A stretch of DNA of 64,000 nucleotides from Neoalteromonas facilis (lineage in GTDB: Bacteria; Pseudomonadota; Gammaproteobacteria; Enterobacterales; Alteromonadaceae), in NCBI RefSeq assembly GCF_002807665.1, contig NZ_PEAY01000001.1, forward strand, positions 620,001-684,000, written 5' to 3'. The notes beneath the pieces are model-generated. The model was given only the letters and a program-made list of their open reading frames with translations. It searched no databases and was not told where the DNA came from. Position 1 is the first letter of the stretch. Each line of letters begins with the position of its first letter. The translations under genes were made by a program, and so were the position numbers. Below are positions 46,012 through 54,313 of the stretch, in pieces.

Positions 46012-47424
46012 CTAGTCCCCCGACTTTTGCGCCTGAACAGCAACTAAGGCGACAGCTTCCTGCTCAATGATTTGCGACAATTTGGTCGCTTTATCATTAA
46101 CTAAGTTATGTAACAGTAAGGTCGGAATTGCGACAGTTAAGCCCAATACGGTAGTCACCAAGGCTTGAGAAATCCCCCCAGCCATGAGTTTAGGGTCACC
46201 AGCACCAAATAAGGTTATCGCTTGAAACGTTATGATCATGCCGGTAACGGTGCCTAGCAGACCTAATAATGGAGCTATCGCGGCACTGATCTTTAAGAAT
46301 GACAGCCCTCTGGTAATGCGCGGTACCTCGCGCAAAACAGCTTCGCCTAGTTTTAACTCCAGAGACTCCAAACCATCATTTAAATTGTTTTGATACACGC
46401 TTATTATGCGACCCAACGCATTGTTGCCGGGTTTATCTAGATGTTTAAGCTGACCTTTGATCCTGGCATCTTCAATTACTAGGATGATGTATCGCAGCAA
46501 TGCGAGCAGGACAACAACTGCGCCCAGCCCAAGAATGATGTAACCAATAATACCGCCTTGCTGCACGCGCTCTCTTAGATCTGGCGCAGCCCCCATCAAT
46601 GAAATGAGTTGCCCTCTAACAGGATCAAGCGTGAGCGGAATAATACTGGCGTCGTTGTTAGCGATTTGCTCTGCACCACTCATATAACGATTGGACGGTT
46701 GGCGGGGGAATTCCACCAGCCTCCCTGTTTCGGCGATACGCTGGATATACTTACCGTTGGCAATCAGGTTGAATGTGCCTAAACGGATAACATCCATTTG
46801 TTGCTCTTGACCTTCAGTGTTCAGTACGGTCTGCTGACTCTGAACAACCTTGCCAGACTCAACCATTTCGCGCTGCAATTCAAACCATAACGATTCGATT
46901 TCCTCAACAGTCGGTAACTCAGTTGACGAGCCCATCTTTTGCGAAAACTGATTCAGTCTTTGCGTTCTCTCTGGATAATGTATCTGAATTAACGAGTTAT
47001 CAAATTGCCCTTGTGCATCATTCGCAACTAACTGTAAAACACCAAATAATTCTTTTAGCGCTCCCAACCGCTCACCTAGTCGCTCTTGCAACAAAGTGAT
47101 TTGCTGATCATTGTCTTCAAAGGCTTGCTCTCGTTGCGCACTCAGTGTTTCTGCAGCCTTGCGTTGCTCTTGAATATCTTTGAGCAATTGCTGTTGCTGT
47201 GTCTTATCTTGCCTAAACTCTGCAATTCGTTGCTGATTAAATAGCGCGTCGCTGCGGTGGCCAGCTTTAACGCTGTCGAGCAATGCGTCCATAGAAATGG
47301 CTTTTGATTCAGATGTATTTGGCGTATCCGAAGCTCCTGTAGCACTTTGCTGATTGTTCTCCTGTGCTACCCCCATAAATGCAATAACCAGAAGCATGGG
47401 TATAAATAGTTTTAGTGCTTTCAT
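46012..47424 (-). CDS. ExbB-type proton channel protein with periplasmic coiled-coil
   Basis: A 470-residue MotA/TolQ/ExbB protein. A signal peptide (to about residue 20) precedes a long coiled-coil (about 50-125, QRIAEFRQDKTQQQQLLKDI and following Gln/Glu-rich helix) and a periplasmic domain, before the channel part: TM1 about 280-302 (GGIIGYIILGLGAVVVLLALL) and the core IAPLLGLLGTVTGMIITFQ with GGISQALVTTVLGLTVAIPTLL. This long ExbB is TtpC-like as in Vibrio TonB2 systems. It overlaps the DUF3450 gene by 4 bp and is 3 bp upstream of the short ExbB. Confidence 0.94.
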   Translation of the reverse strand: MKALKLFIPMLLVIAFMGVAQENNQQSATGASDTPNTSESKAISMDALLDSVKAGHRSDALFNQQRIAEFRQDKTQQQQLLKDIQEQRKAAETLSAQREQAFEDNDQQITLLQERLGERLGALKELFGVLQLVANDAQGQFDNSLIQIHYPERTQRLNQFSQKMGSSTELPTVEEIESLWFELQREMVESGKVVQSQQTVLNTEGQEQQMDVIRLGTFNLIANGKYIQRIAETGRLVEFPRQPSNRYMSGAEQIANNDASIIPLTLDPVRGQLISLMGAAPDLRERVQQGGIIGYIILGLGAVVVLLALLRYIILVIEDARIKGQLKHLDKPGNNALGRIISVYQNNLNDGLESLELKLGEAVLREVPRITRGLSFLKISAAIAPLLGLLGTVTGMIITFQAITLFGAGDPKLMAGGISQALVTTVLGLTVAIPTLLLHNLVNDKATKLSQIIEQEAVALVAVQAQKSGD

Positions 47425-48191
47425 TGGCGCACCTCCACAGAAGCCTGCATGGGAACGGTGATTAGCTCAGGTGATATTTCTTCTCTCGCAATCTTCAAGC
47501 CTTTGGTAATATGACGTAGATATTGCTGTTCAGTCAGGGGAAGCCATTGGTTACTCTGCTTATCCCACATACCCACTTGTTCACCTGCAAGATCACGATA
47601 TAACAGTGCGATACGGCCGATGCGTAAAAAATCAACGGCAAATTGGTTACCCGACACTTGCACCCGTCCTTTGTATGATTCGATCGTGTAGCCATACTCG
47701 TTTTCGATTTGATAGGCTTCAAATACTCGTCGGCATTTTTCTGAGGTTGAATACTCTGACTTTTCGAGCAAGTTACGTAACCCCTCGATCCGCTCTTCTC
47801 TCTCGAGTGGCAAAAACGGCATATCCAGCGCTACAAAATTTTCCAGAGCGTCGACCATCCGCACCAACAACGGCATAATCTGTCGCTCAATTTGAGTGGC
47901 ATTGCTAATGGAGAAGTTAAGCTTGGCAATTTCTGATTGCTGATCGTCCAGTTGGCGTTGCAGCATGGCGTTGTACATGTTTAATCCATCTACCACTTTG
48001 AGCTCATCGATATATTGCTTTTCTAACGCGCGTGTGGCTTCGTAATCAGCGTCTATCTGTTGTTGAGCCGAGCGATTATCTTGTAATCGTTCCAACCCTT
48101 GTTCTACCAGCTCTTGCGTTTTTTCTTGTGCCAAAACGTTATTGATGCCTAAACCAATCAGCACCGAGATGACGAGCACTTTCCCTACCAT
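47421..48191 (-). CDS. DUF3450 family periplasmic protein
   Basis: A 256-residue exported protein, first gene of the TonB2-type operon. From the ATG at 48191 (AGGTGGA upstream) it begins MVGKVLVISVLIGLGINNVLA, a signal peptide; a 5-codon longer frame is possible. The mature part has a coiled-coil (about 25-105, with LEKQYIDELKVVDGLNMYNAMLQRQ) and a C-terminal domain with CRRVFEAYQIENEYGYTIESY and VDFLRIGRIALLYRD. The family always lies beside ExbB/TonB genes, and its exact role is unknown. Confidence 0.9.
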   Translation of the reverse strand: MVGKVLVISVLIGLGINNVLAQEKTQELVEQGLERLQDNRSAQQQIDADYEATRALEKQYIDELKVVDGLNMYNAMLQRQLDDQQSEIAKLNFSISNATQIERQIMPLLVRMVDALENFVALDMPFLPLEREERIEGLRNLLEKSEYSTSEKCRRVFEAYQIENEYGYTIESYKGRVQVSGNQFAVDFLRIGRIALLYRDLAGEQVGMWDKQSNQWLPLTEQQYLRHITKGLKIAREEISPELITVPMQASVEVRQ

Positions 48192-48606
48192 GTGTCCACC
48201 TTGCATTTATGCATACCAAGCTAAGGTACTCATTACACAACGGACATTTTTAAACTCAACCACTAACAACGCGAAAGTTGTTCCAGATCATATTTTTAAT
48301 AAAATGTTAATGGACCTTCCATTGGCCAAACAGGCATCGGAAGGGTATAAACCTTCTTACGCACCAATACCTATACCTGTGCAGCAGAGCAACATTGGCA
48401 AGTGTTTAGGGATAATTAAGAACAGCCCCCAGCAAAGTGAAAACCCCATCAAGATCGCTTTTAATAGTAATTATTTCTACATATTGAAATTATATTGAAA
48501 TACTTTTTCTTTCACATTTCGTAATTGACGTAAGAAAGAAACAATTTGCTAACACATTAAGAGGAAAATACGTTCTATAAATCGAACAGACTGAACACGA
48601 ATATCC
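48192..48606. other. divergent intergenic region
   Basis: 415 bp separate the TonB operon (-) from the aminotransferase-fold gene (+). A plus-strand ORF up to 48498 overlaps the DUF3450 gene and has no family resemblance or ribosome-binding site. The section from 48460 to 48560 is AT-rich (many short A and T runs) and probably holds both promoters. AATAGTAATTATT near 48464-48476 resembles part of a Fur box but the match is poor. TTAAGAGGAAAA (48557-48568) lies too far from ATG 48607 to be its ribosome-binding site. Confidence 0.35.
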
Positions 48607-50109
48607 ATGCTGACCCAACACTTTGCAGCTTTTAGAAAGCACATCATTGGCCAACAAATTTCCCATGAGTTGAATGGTCAAAGCCACGATATTTTGTACG
48701 CAGATTGGACGGCAAGTGGCCGTCTATACGAACCGATTGAGCAGTTTATCAGTCAAGCGCTTGGCCCTTATGTAGCCAATACCCATACTGAAACGAACCT
48801 TACAGGTTCAACTATGACCCATGCGTACCATCAGGCACAACAAATCATTAAGCAGCACGTAAATGCCAATGAACATGATGCGCTCATCTGTGCGGGCTCA
48901 GGTATGACGACTGTCGTTAATAAATTACAACGCATGATGGGATTGCGTGTACCGAATAGCATGAGTAAGAGCGTCGATGATCCCTCGCGCCCTGTCGTGT
49001 TTGTCACTCACATGGAGCATCACTCTAATCAAACCACATGGAACACCTGTGATGTGACAGTAGAAATTATAAAGCGCGGACCTGACGGCAAGCCTTGTCA
49101 AAACCATCTGATTGAACTGCTACAGCAATATCGCAACCACGCGCTAAAAATTGGATCTTTCACCGCCTGCAGTAACGTCACGGGTATTCGAACGGACTAT
49201 CACCAACTCGCCAAAATCATGCACCAACATGACGGATTATGTTTTGTTGATTTTGCTTGCTCTGCTCCGTACGTAAATATTGATATGCACCCGAGTGATC
49301 CGCAACAAAAGCTAGATGCAATTTTCTTTTCACCACACAAATTCCTTGGCGGTCCTGGCAGCAGTGGCGTGCTCGTGTTTGACCGTTCGTTGTACGCAAC
49401 GGATGTCCCCGATCAACCCGGTGGCGGCACTGTGACATGGACAAATCCTTGGGGACAACAAGGCTTTTACAGCGATATCGAAATCAGGGAAGACGGTGGT
49501 ACGCCGGGTTTTCTGCAAACCATTAAAGTCGCACTCGCTATACAGGTTAAAGACGCAATGGGCGTAAATAACATTAGCCGCCGGGAAAAAGAGCTTACTG
49601 CCATTCTGATGAACGGGCTAAGCTCAATTGAAGGTATTTACCTGCTAGAGCCTGATATAAAGGATAGGCTATGCATCGTTTCACTATACGCTCCGCAATG
49701 CCATTACAATCTATTGGTTCGTTTACTCAATGATAAGTTTGGCATTCAAGTGAGAGGTGGATGCAGTTGTGCAGGAACCTATGGCCATATTTTGTTGAAT
49801 GTAGACAAAGCGCACTCTGAGTCTATTACCTGTAAAATCGACCAAGGCGATCTGTCTGATAAACCTGGCTGGGTGAGAATATCGTTACACCCGACAAACA
49901 CAGATGAAGAAGCACAATCTATCGTTACAGCTGTGCGCAGTGTTATGCAGAATCTGAAGAGTTGGAAACAAGAATATGATTTTGATCCCACTAGCGGTGA
50001 CTTTATCGCAAAAACAGCAGCGAAAACCGAACTGATTGGGCTCAATACATTTAATGTGTTTGGCCATGAACAGCACATCGATAGCCTTCAGAAGATGTCG
50101 GTTGCCTAA
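48607..50109 (+). CDS. class V aminotransferase-fold PLP protein
   Basis: A 500-residue fold type I PLP enzyme of the aminotransferase class V/cysteine desulfurase superfamily. The PLP lysine is in FFSPHKFLGGPGSSGVLVF (about 240-258), the Asp that binds the pyridine nitrogen is in CFVDFACSAP (about 212-221), and YADWTASGRL marks the N terminus. A Cys-containing loop RGGCSCAG (about 384-391) sits where desulfurases have their catalytic Cys, so persulfide chemistry is possible. There is no adjacent sulfur-acceptor gene. The exact reaction is not determined by eye. Confidence 0.87.
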   Translation: MLTQHFAAFRKHIIGQQISHELNGQSHDILYADWTASGRLYEPIEQFISQALGPYVANTHTETNLTGSTMTHAYHQAQQIIKQHVNANEHDALICAGSGMTTVVNKLQRMMGLRVPNSMSKSVDDPSRPVVFVTHMEHHSNQTTWNTCDVTVEIIKRGPDGKPCQNHLIELLQQYRNHALKIGSFTACSNVTGIRTDYHQLAKIMHQHDGLCFVDFACSAPYVNIDMHPSDPQQKLDAIFFSPHKFLGGPGSSGVLVFDRSLYATDVPDQPGGGTVTWTNPWGQQGFYSDIEIREDGGTPGFLQTIKVALAIQVKDAMGVNNISRREKELTAILMNGLSSIEGIYLLEPDIKDRLCIVSLYAPQCHYNLLVRLLNDKFGIQVRGGCSCAGTYGHILLNVDKAHSESITCKIDQGDLSDKPGWVRISLHPTNTDEEAQSIVTAVRSVMQNLKSWKQEYDFDPTSGDFIAKTAAKTELIGLNTFNVFGHEQHIDSLQKMSVA

Positions 50110-50250
50110 ACTACATTTATTAATTTAACGGTTGTCATTTATAAAAATGCAGCAGCATTAGGGTATGTGTATTCGGCAAGATGTGCTGACATCGAGGATA
50201 GCAGTCTCAATGCATTTATATAGCGGTGAGTTACGATTCCATAGTTCAAC

Positions 50251-50275
50251 AGGTTTGGACTGTTGATCCAAACCT
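50251..50275. terminator. hairpin between convergent genes
   Basis: AGGTTTGGA (50251-50259) and TCCAAACCT (50267-50275) form a perfect 9-bp stem with a 7-nt loop between the aminotransferase-fold gene and the chemoreceptor gene. No T run follows, so it is either a weak terminator or an mRNA-end stabiliser. Confidence 0.45.
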
Positions 50276-50282
50276 ACAAAAT

Positions 50283-51776
50283 CTAAGCTTTAAACTGCCC
50301 TGCTAGCTCGTCAAGCTGATTAGCCGTTTCGCGCATATTCTCCGCTGAATTCGTCATTGAGGTAAATTGTGACAAGCTATCTTGTCCTGCACTGACGATT
50401 CGGTTGATGTTGCAACTCAACTCTTCACACACCGTACTTTGCTCCTGAACAGCCGTTGCGATTTGCGCCGCCATGCCGGTGATATCCTTAGTTGATTGTA
50501 AAATTCCGCTAATGGACGCACTGGAGCTTGATGCAGATTCGACTGATAATTTACTTTGCTGCTGACTCGACGACATTACGGATACTGCAGATTTAGCGCT
50601 GGACTGCAACTTATGGATCGTGTTTTGGATCTGCGTTGTACTTTCTTGAGTGCGACTCGCTAATGCCCTCACTTCATCCGCAACAACCGCGAACCCGCGC
50701 CCTTGTTCACCCGCTCTAGCAGCTTCAATCGCCGCATTGAGTGCGAGTAAATTGGTTTGCTCGGCGATACTAACGATCACCTCTAATACGCTTACAATAC
50801 CTTCAACATCACTTTCTAGAGATAGAATAACCTCAGTTGCAGAGTCTAGCTGTCGAGAGAGTTCATTGATTGACGCAACCGATTCACCAATAACATCTGA
50901 TACTCGCTGTGCATCGACGCTGACCTGCTCAGCCGCACCCGCTGTATTTTGCACATTGTGTTCTATTTCTTTGGATGACGACGCCATTTGTGTCACCGCT
51001 GTCGCGACTTGGTCAGTTTCAATTTGTTGCTTTTCGATATAACCACGCCCCTTAACGGTGCCATTTTCCACGTTTTGCGCATTATTCACGGCTTCAGAGA
51101 TTGCCCCTTGAATTGCCACCACCAGGTTTTGAATTTTGACTACAAACTCGTTGAATGAATTAGCAACCATGCCAATCTCATCTTCATTTTTGACGGTAAG
51201 GCGTTTGGTTAGGTCCCCCTCTCCGCGAGCAATGTTTTCAAGAGCCAATCCGACTTCAGACAGTGGTTTGCGCACCAGATACTCTACCAACGAATACAAC
51301 GCAGCGACTAACAGAACAGCTAATATAATGCCCTTCACTACAGCAGTTATCGCTAAACTACTAAGTTCATCATCAACGGCTGTATGATCGACATATAATT
51401 TAACTTGCCCAACAGGAACCTGGTTTCCACCATCATCAAAAGAGAGCTTTATGATACGCATATCATCGGTCGTTGCTCCTGGAGAGGCCATTGTTTGCTC
51501 ACCAGAGTCATTGAATAGCTCAAGTCGGGCTATGCTATCCGCTTGTTGTTCTGCACTTAAGATGCGCTCTGTTTGCTGTTCTTCGAAATTCCACACCGCT
51601 CCCGGCAAATTGAGCTGAAGGCGTGTAGCTGCCATTGAAATTTGCGTTTCCAATCGATTATGAAGACGGTTCTTTTGAGAGCTATATTCAAATATGCCTG
51701 AAGCAATAACCACTACTACTACCACAGCGAGTACAGCGATAATCAAGCGAAATGATATGGACTGAGTAAACTTCAT
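50283..51776 (-). CDS. methyl-accepting chemotaxis protein
   Basis: A 497-residue chemoreceptor. TM1 is about 8-28, a periplasmic sensor of roughly 110 residues follows (about 29-140), TM2 is about 142-165, then a HAMP domain ([34 protein letters not shown]) and the signalling domain with the hairpin tip [37 protein letters not shown]. It senses a periplasmic ligand and controls CheA through CheW. The sensor domain is unlike a Tar-type helix bundle by eye. It is 30 bp downstream of a solute-binding protein gene on the same strand, which suggests that protein may supply the ligand. Confidence 0.95.
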   Translation of the reverse strand: MKFTQSISFRLIIAVLAVVVVVVIASGIFEYSSQKNRLHNRLETQISMAATRLQLNLPGAVWNFEEQQTERILSAEQQADSIARLELFNDSGEQTMASPGATTDDMRIIKLSFDDGGNQVPVGQVKLYVDHTAVDDELSSLAITAVVKGIILAVLLVAALYSLVEYLVRKPLSEVGLALENIARGEGDLTKRLTVKNEDEIGMVANSFNEFVVKIQNLVVAIQGAISEAVNNAQNVENGTVKGRGYIEKQQIETDQVATAVTQMASSSKEIEHNVQNTAGAAEQVSVDAQRVSDVIGESVASINELSRQLDSATEVILSLESDVEGIVSVLEVIVSIAEQTNLLALNAAIEAARAGEQGRGFAVVADEVRALASRTQESTTQIQNTIHKLQSSAKSAVSVMSSSQQQSKLSVESASSSSASISGILQSTKDITGMAAQIATAVQEQSTVCEELSCNINRIVSAGQDSLSQFTSMTNSAENMRETANQLDELAGQFKA

Positions 51777-51806
51777 ATGCCGTATATTCCTTACTGGTAA
51801 GCGTCT

Positions 51807-52532
51807 TTATTTCAGATAGTCTGCCATTACCGCATCTACATCTATTTTCTCAAGTCCCTCGTTAAATATGGCCTGCCATCGCTTTCCTTCGGCCGAATTT
51901 TTAAACGCAATGTGGAGATCTTTCTCGACTAATAGCTTGGGGTTCATTTGAAGTTTATCGGCAACCTTCGCAAGCGCTTTATCGTTTTCAACCATATAAC
52001 GAAACACATTTGCATCAATCACCGCCGCATTGATCCTGCCTGCTGCGACCTTTAACAGGTTTTTATCATCTGATGTTACGGTTTGCGCATTGATTTCGCC
52101 TGAAGCAATCTTGGCATCAAGCTCTTCGGTATTGACGTAGTCTTGTACAACACCAATGGTATAAGCGTTGAGATCATCATAACTTGACCAACTAATGGGC
52201 GAACTGACGGACTCCACCAAGCCGAGTGGCCCTTTCCCCATTGGGTTTGAAAACACAAATTTATCACTTTCAAAAAAATACTCTGGCAAGTAACCAATGT
52301 ATTTACTATCTTCTTTCTCTGCCAAGTTGACCGCGCGGCTCCATGGGTAAAACTCAACCACTAATTCATGACCCATTGCACTAAACGCGGCTTTAGCAAC
52401 GGCAATGGAAGCGCCCAGCTCTTTCATTTGCGAGTCAGAATAAGGCGGCCAAACAAGAGACGTTACATAAACCGTTTCAGCCGCGACTTTTGCTGTAAAT
52501 AAGAGCGCAATGACAAGTGTGACAATTCGCAT
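51807..52532 (-). CDS. periplasmic solute-binding protein (SBP family 3-like)
   Basis: A 241-residue exported protein. The signal peptide ends near AKVAA (about residue 18). The mature part fits the type 3 solute-binding fold with an amino-acid or small-organic ligand: WPPYSDSQMKELGASIAVAK, VEFYPWSRAVNLAEKEDSKYIGYLPEYF, then hinge SYDDLNAYTIGVVQDYVNT. No ABC permease or ATPase gene accompanies it. It lies between the chemoreceptor and the TorF-like porin, 8 bp after the latter. Confidence 0.88.
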   Translation of the reverse strand: MRIVTLVIALLFTAKVAAETVYVTSLVWPPYSDSQMKELGASIAVAKAAFSAMGHELVVEFYPWSRAVNLAEKEDSKYIGYLPEYFFESDKFVFSNPMGKGPLGLVESVSSPISWSSYDDLNAYTIGVVQDYVNTEELDAKIASGEINAQTVTSDDKNLLKVAAGRINAAVIDANVFRYMVENDKALAKVADKLQMNPKLLVEKDLHIAFKNSAEGKRWQAIFNEGLEKIDVDAVMADYLK

Positions 52533-52540
52533 AACGCCTC

Positions 52541-53221
52541 CTAAAAACTGAAGGTTTTACTGGCGGTCGCTAGAACAACGGTATCGCCATAAGTGTCTAG
52601 GTCCGTTCCCTCCACGCCTAAAGTGAAGTCAAAACCTTGCCACGCATAGCTAGCAGTCAATTGCCAATGTATATAATCCTTATCGTTGTCTTCCCAAACA
52701 AAATCATCCTCGTCCATGCTGACTGATCTATCGACCCCTACCAGTACGCTGAAATCATCATTTACAGGGATCGTATGACTAATTTTAGTGATGTAGTGAC
52801 CCGCGCCTGTACCAAAGTAATCCCATGCATACCAAAATTTGAGCTCGGTATTGTTGATCCCCCACGCAATATAGGCTTCCGCATAGTCTCCATCACTACT
52901 GAAGTCGCCACCATGATACGTGTACTGAGCGATGCCGATATCCAAACTCATGTCGTCACCGAGATCGTGCCAATAACCGACGTACAGATCGATTTCAATA
53001 TCAGTGTCATCGCCGAAATCTACGTTAGAAGCCCATGTGCCAGCATACCAACCGGTTTCACCTTCCCAATCGATACTGCCCTGCAAAGCAGGGTCCTCAT
53101 CTGTTTGTGAAACACCGTTAAAGAGATAATCACTGGCAAGCGTTATGGTTGAAGACCACTCTGCATTTACAGCAAATGGAGTAACTAAACACGCGGTTAA
53201 AACGAAGCACTTTAGTTTCAT
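52541..53221 (-). CDS. TorF-like outer-membrane porin/channel
   Basis: A 226-residue exported beta-barrel protein of the TorF/Gcw_chp type. A signal peptide (CFVLTACLVTPFAVNA) leads into ASDYLFNGVSQTDEDPALQGSIDWEGETGWYAGTWASNVDF, the family's N-terminal signature; the end FSF with a terminal Phe is typical of barrel proteins. The ATG at 53221 is chosen; the longer frame to 53248 has no ribosome-binding site. Many Asp and Gly-Asp turns indicate alternating beta strands. It is the first gene of the porin-SBP-chemoreceptor group and is divergent from the second solute-binding protein. Confidence 0.88.
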   Translation of the reverse strand: MKLKCFVLTACLVTPFAVNAEWSSTITLASDYLFNGVSQTDEDPALQGSIDWEGETGWYAGTWASNVDFGDDTDIEIDLYVGYWHDLGDDMSLDIGIAQYTYHGGDFSSDGDYAEAYIAWGINNTELKFWYAWDYFGTGAGHYITKISHTIPVNDDFSVLVGVDRSVSMDEDDFVWEDNDKDYIHWQLTASYAWQGFDFTLGVEGTDLDTYGDTVVLATASKTFSF

Positions 53222-53482
53222 GACTGCTCTCATCAAAGAATTGACCATTCAGGCGTAAGTATAGTTGAGAATTTTTTACCGCCAGTTTTTTTGTTTGATT
53301 TTTGTACAATACCAATTAAGCAGGCTTCAACGCCTAATATTAGCCATGCATACTTCCGGCCTGTCGACCTATTTTGGCATTCCTAGATTGTGTGGCTATA
53401 TTTAGGTAGTCCTTTACATCATTCGTTCATGAAGCTCCCAGCTCTGAACACTTTACCGTTCAACGGGTTCAAGAGAGAAAAG

Positions 53483-54238
53483 ATGAAAAACATTACCCCT
53501 ATCTTTGCTTTGAGTTTTGCGATTTTTAGTAGTCATGCACTGTCTGACACCATATCTATTCGCGCTGACGATTGGTATCCCAATAATGGCGATCCCAATT
53601 CAGATAAGCCGGGTTATATGATTGAGTTAGCAAAGGCTATATTCGAGCCTGCTGGGCATACGGTAGATTATCAACTAATGCCATGGGAGCGAGCCGTTGA
53701 TTCGGTGCGTAAAGGCTCCCATGACTGTGTCGTGGGCGCTTACAAAGAAGACGCGCCTGATTTCGCGTTCCCTGCTGTATCGTGGGGGCTCGACAGTACA
53801 GGATTCTTTGTTAAATCGGATAGCGCATGGGAATACACTGGCTTTGATTCACTGCTAACACAAAAGGTCGGAGTCATTAACGGCTACGCATATGGTGAAG
53901 AGATTGATGAATTGATTGCCGCTAATCCAAGCAGTTTTGACGGTTTAGGCGGTAACGACGCTTTGGAAAAGAACATCAAAAAACTCTCTGCTGGTCGTAT
54001 TGATGTTGTTATTGAGTCACCCAATGTTATGAAAGCGAAATTGCAGGAGCTCGGACTCAGTAACATTAAGCAAGCGGGTACCTTGGGTGAACCATCCGAA
54101 ATGTTTATTGCTTGTAGTCCTGCCAAAGAAAGTTCTGCAGGATATATAAAATTAATAGAAGAAGGCACCGCACAATTGCGCGCCTCCGGTCAATTACAGC
54201 AAATTATGAGTCGCTATGGCATGTCTGATTGGCAATAG
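53483..54238 (+). CDS. periplasmic solute-binding protein (SBP family 3-like)
   Basis: A 251-residue exported protein. Start ATG 53483 has AAGAGAGAAA upstream and gives a signal peptide (ITPIFALSFAIFSSHALS); an ORF start 31 codons earlier is unlikely. Mature features: ADDWYPNNGDPNSDKPGYMIELAKAIFEPAG, MPWERAVDSVRKG, DAPDFAFP. It resembles the SBP at 51807-52532 in its second strand motif PWERA/PWSRA. No transporter is adjacent. It is divergent from the porin gene, 261 bp away, and is closed by a bidirectional terminator. Confidence 0.87.
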   Translation: MKNITPIFALSFAIFSSHALSDTISIRADDWYPNNGDPNSDKPGYMIELAKAIFEPAGHTVDYQLMPWERAVDSVRKGSHDCVVGAYKEDAPDFAFPAVSWGLDSTGFFVKSDSAWEYTGFDSLLTQKVGVINGYAYGEEIDELIAANPSSFDGLGGNDALEKNIKKLSAGRIDVVIESPNVMKAKLQELGLSNIKQAGTLGEPSEMFIACSPAKESSAGYIKLIEEGTAQLRASGQLQQIMSRYGMSDWQ

Positions 54239-54274
54239 ATAAGTGTGTAGTTGGTACACATAATCCAAACTGAC

Positions 54275-54300
54275 GAGTCGCACATATCAATGTGCGACTC
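54275..54300. terminator. bidirectional terminator-like hairpin
   Basis: GAGTCGCACAT (54275-54285) pairs with ATGTGCGACTC (54290-54300) over 11 perfect bp, loop ATCA. It lies between the convergent solute-binding protein and acetolactate synthase genes. Short AT-rich tracts follow on each side. Confidence 0.8.
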
Positions 54301-54313
54301 AGTAAATTTTCTG

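Noticed and set aside
48460-48480. Possible Fur box upstream of the TonB operon
   Set aside because: The AT-rich text matches the Fur consensus only partly and has no clear symmetry.
48142-48498. 118-codon plus-strand ORF between the TonB operon and the aminotransferase-fold gene
   Set aside because: It overlaps the DUF3450 gene on the other strand, has no ribosome-binding site, no recognisable motif and a composition like shadow frames.
53321-53340. Short hairpin AGGC-TTCAAC-GCCT upstream of the second solute-binding protein
   Set aside because: A 4-bp stem is expected by chance and no transcript end or regulator site is suggested by its position.
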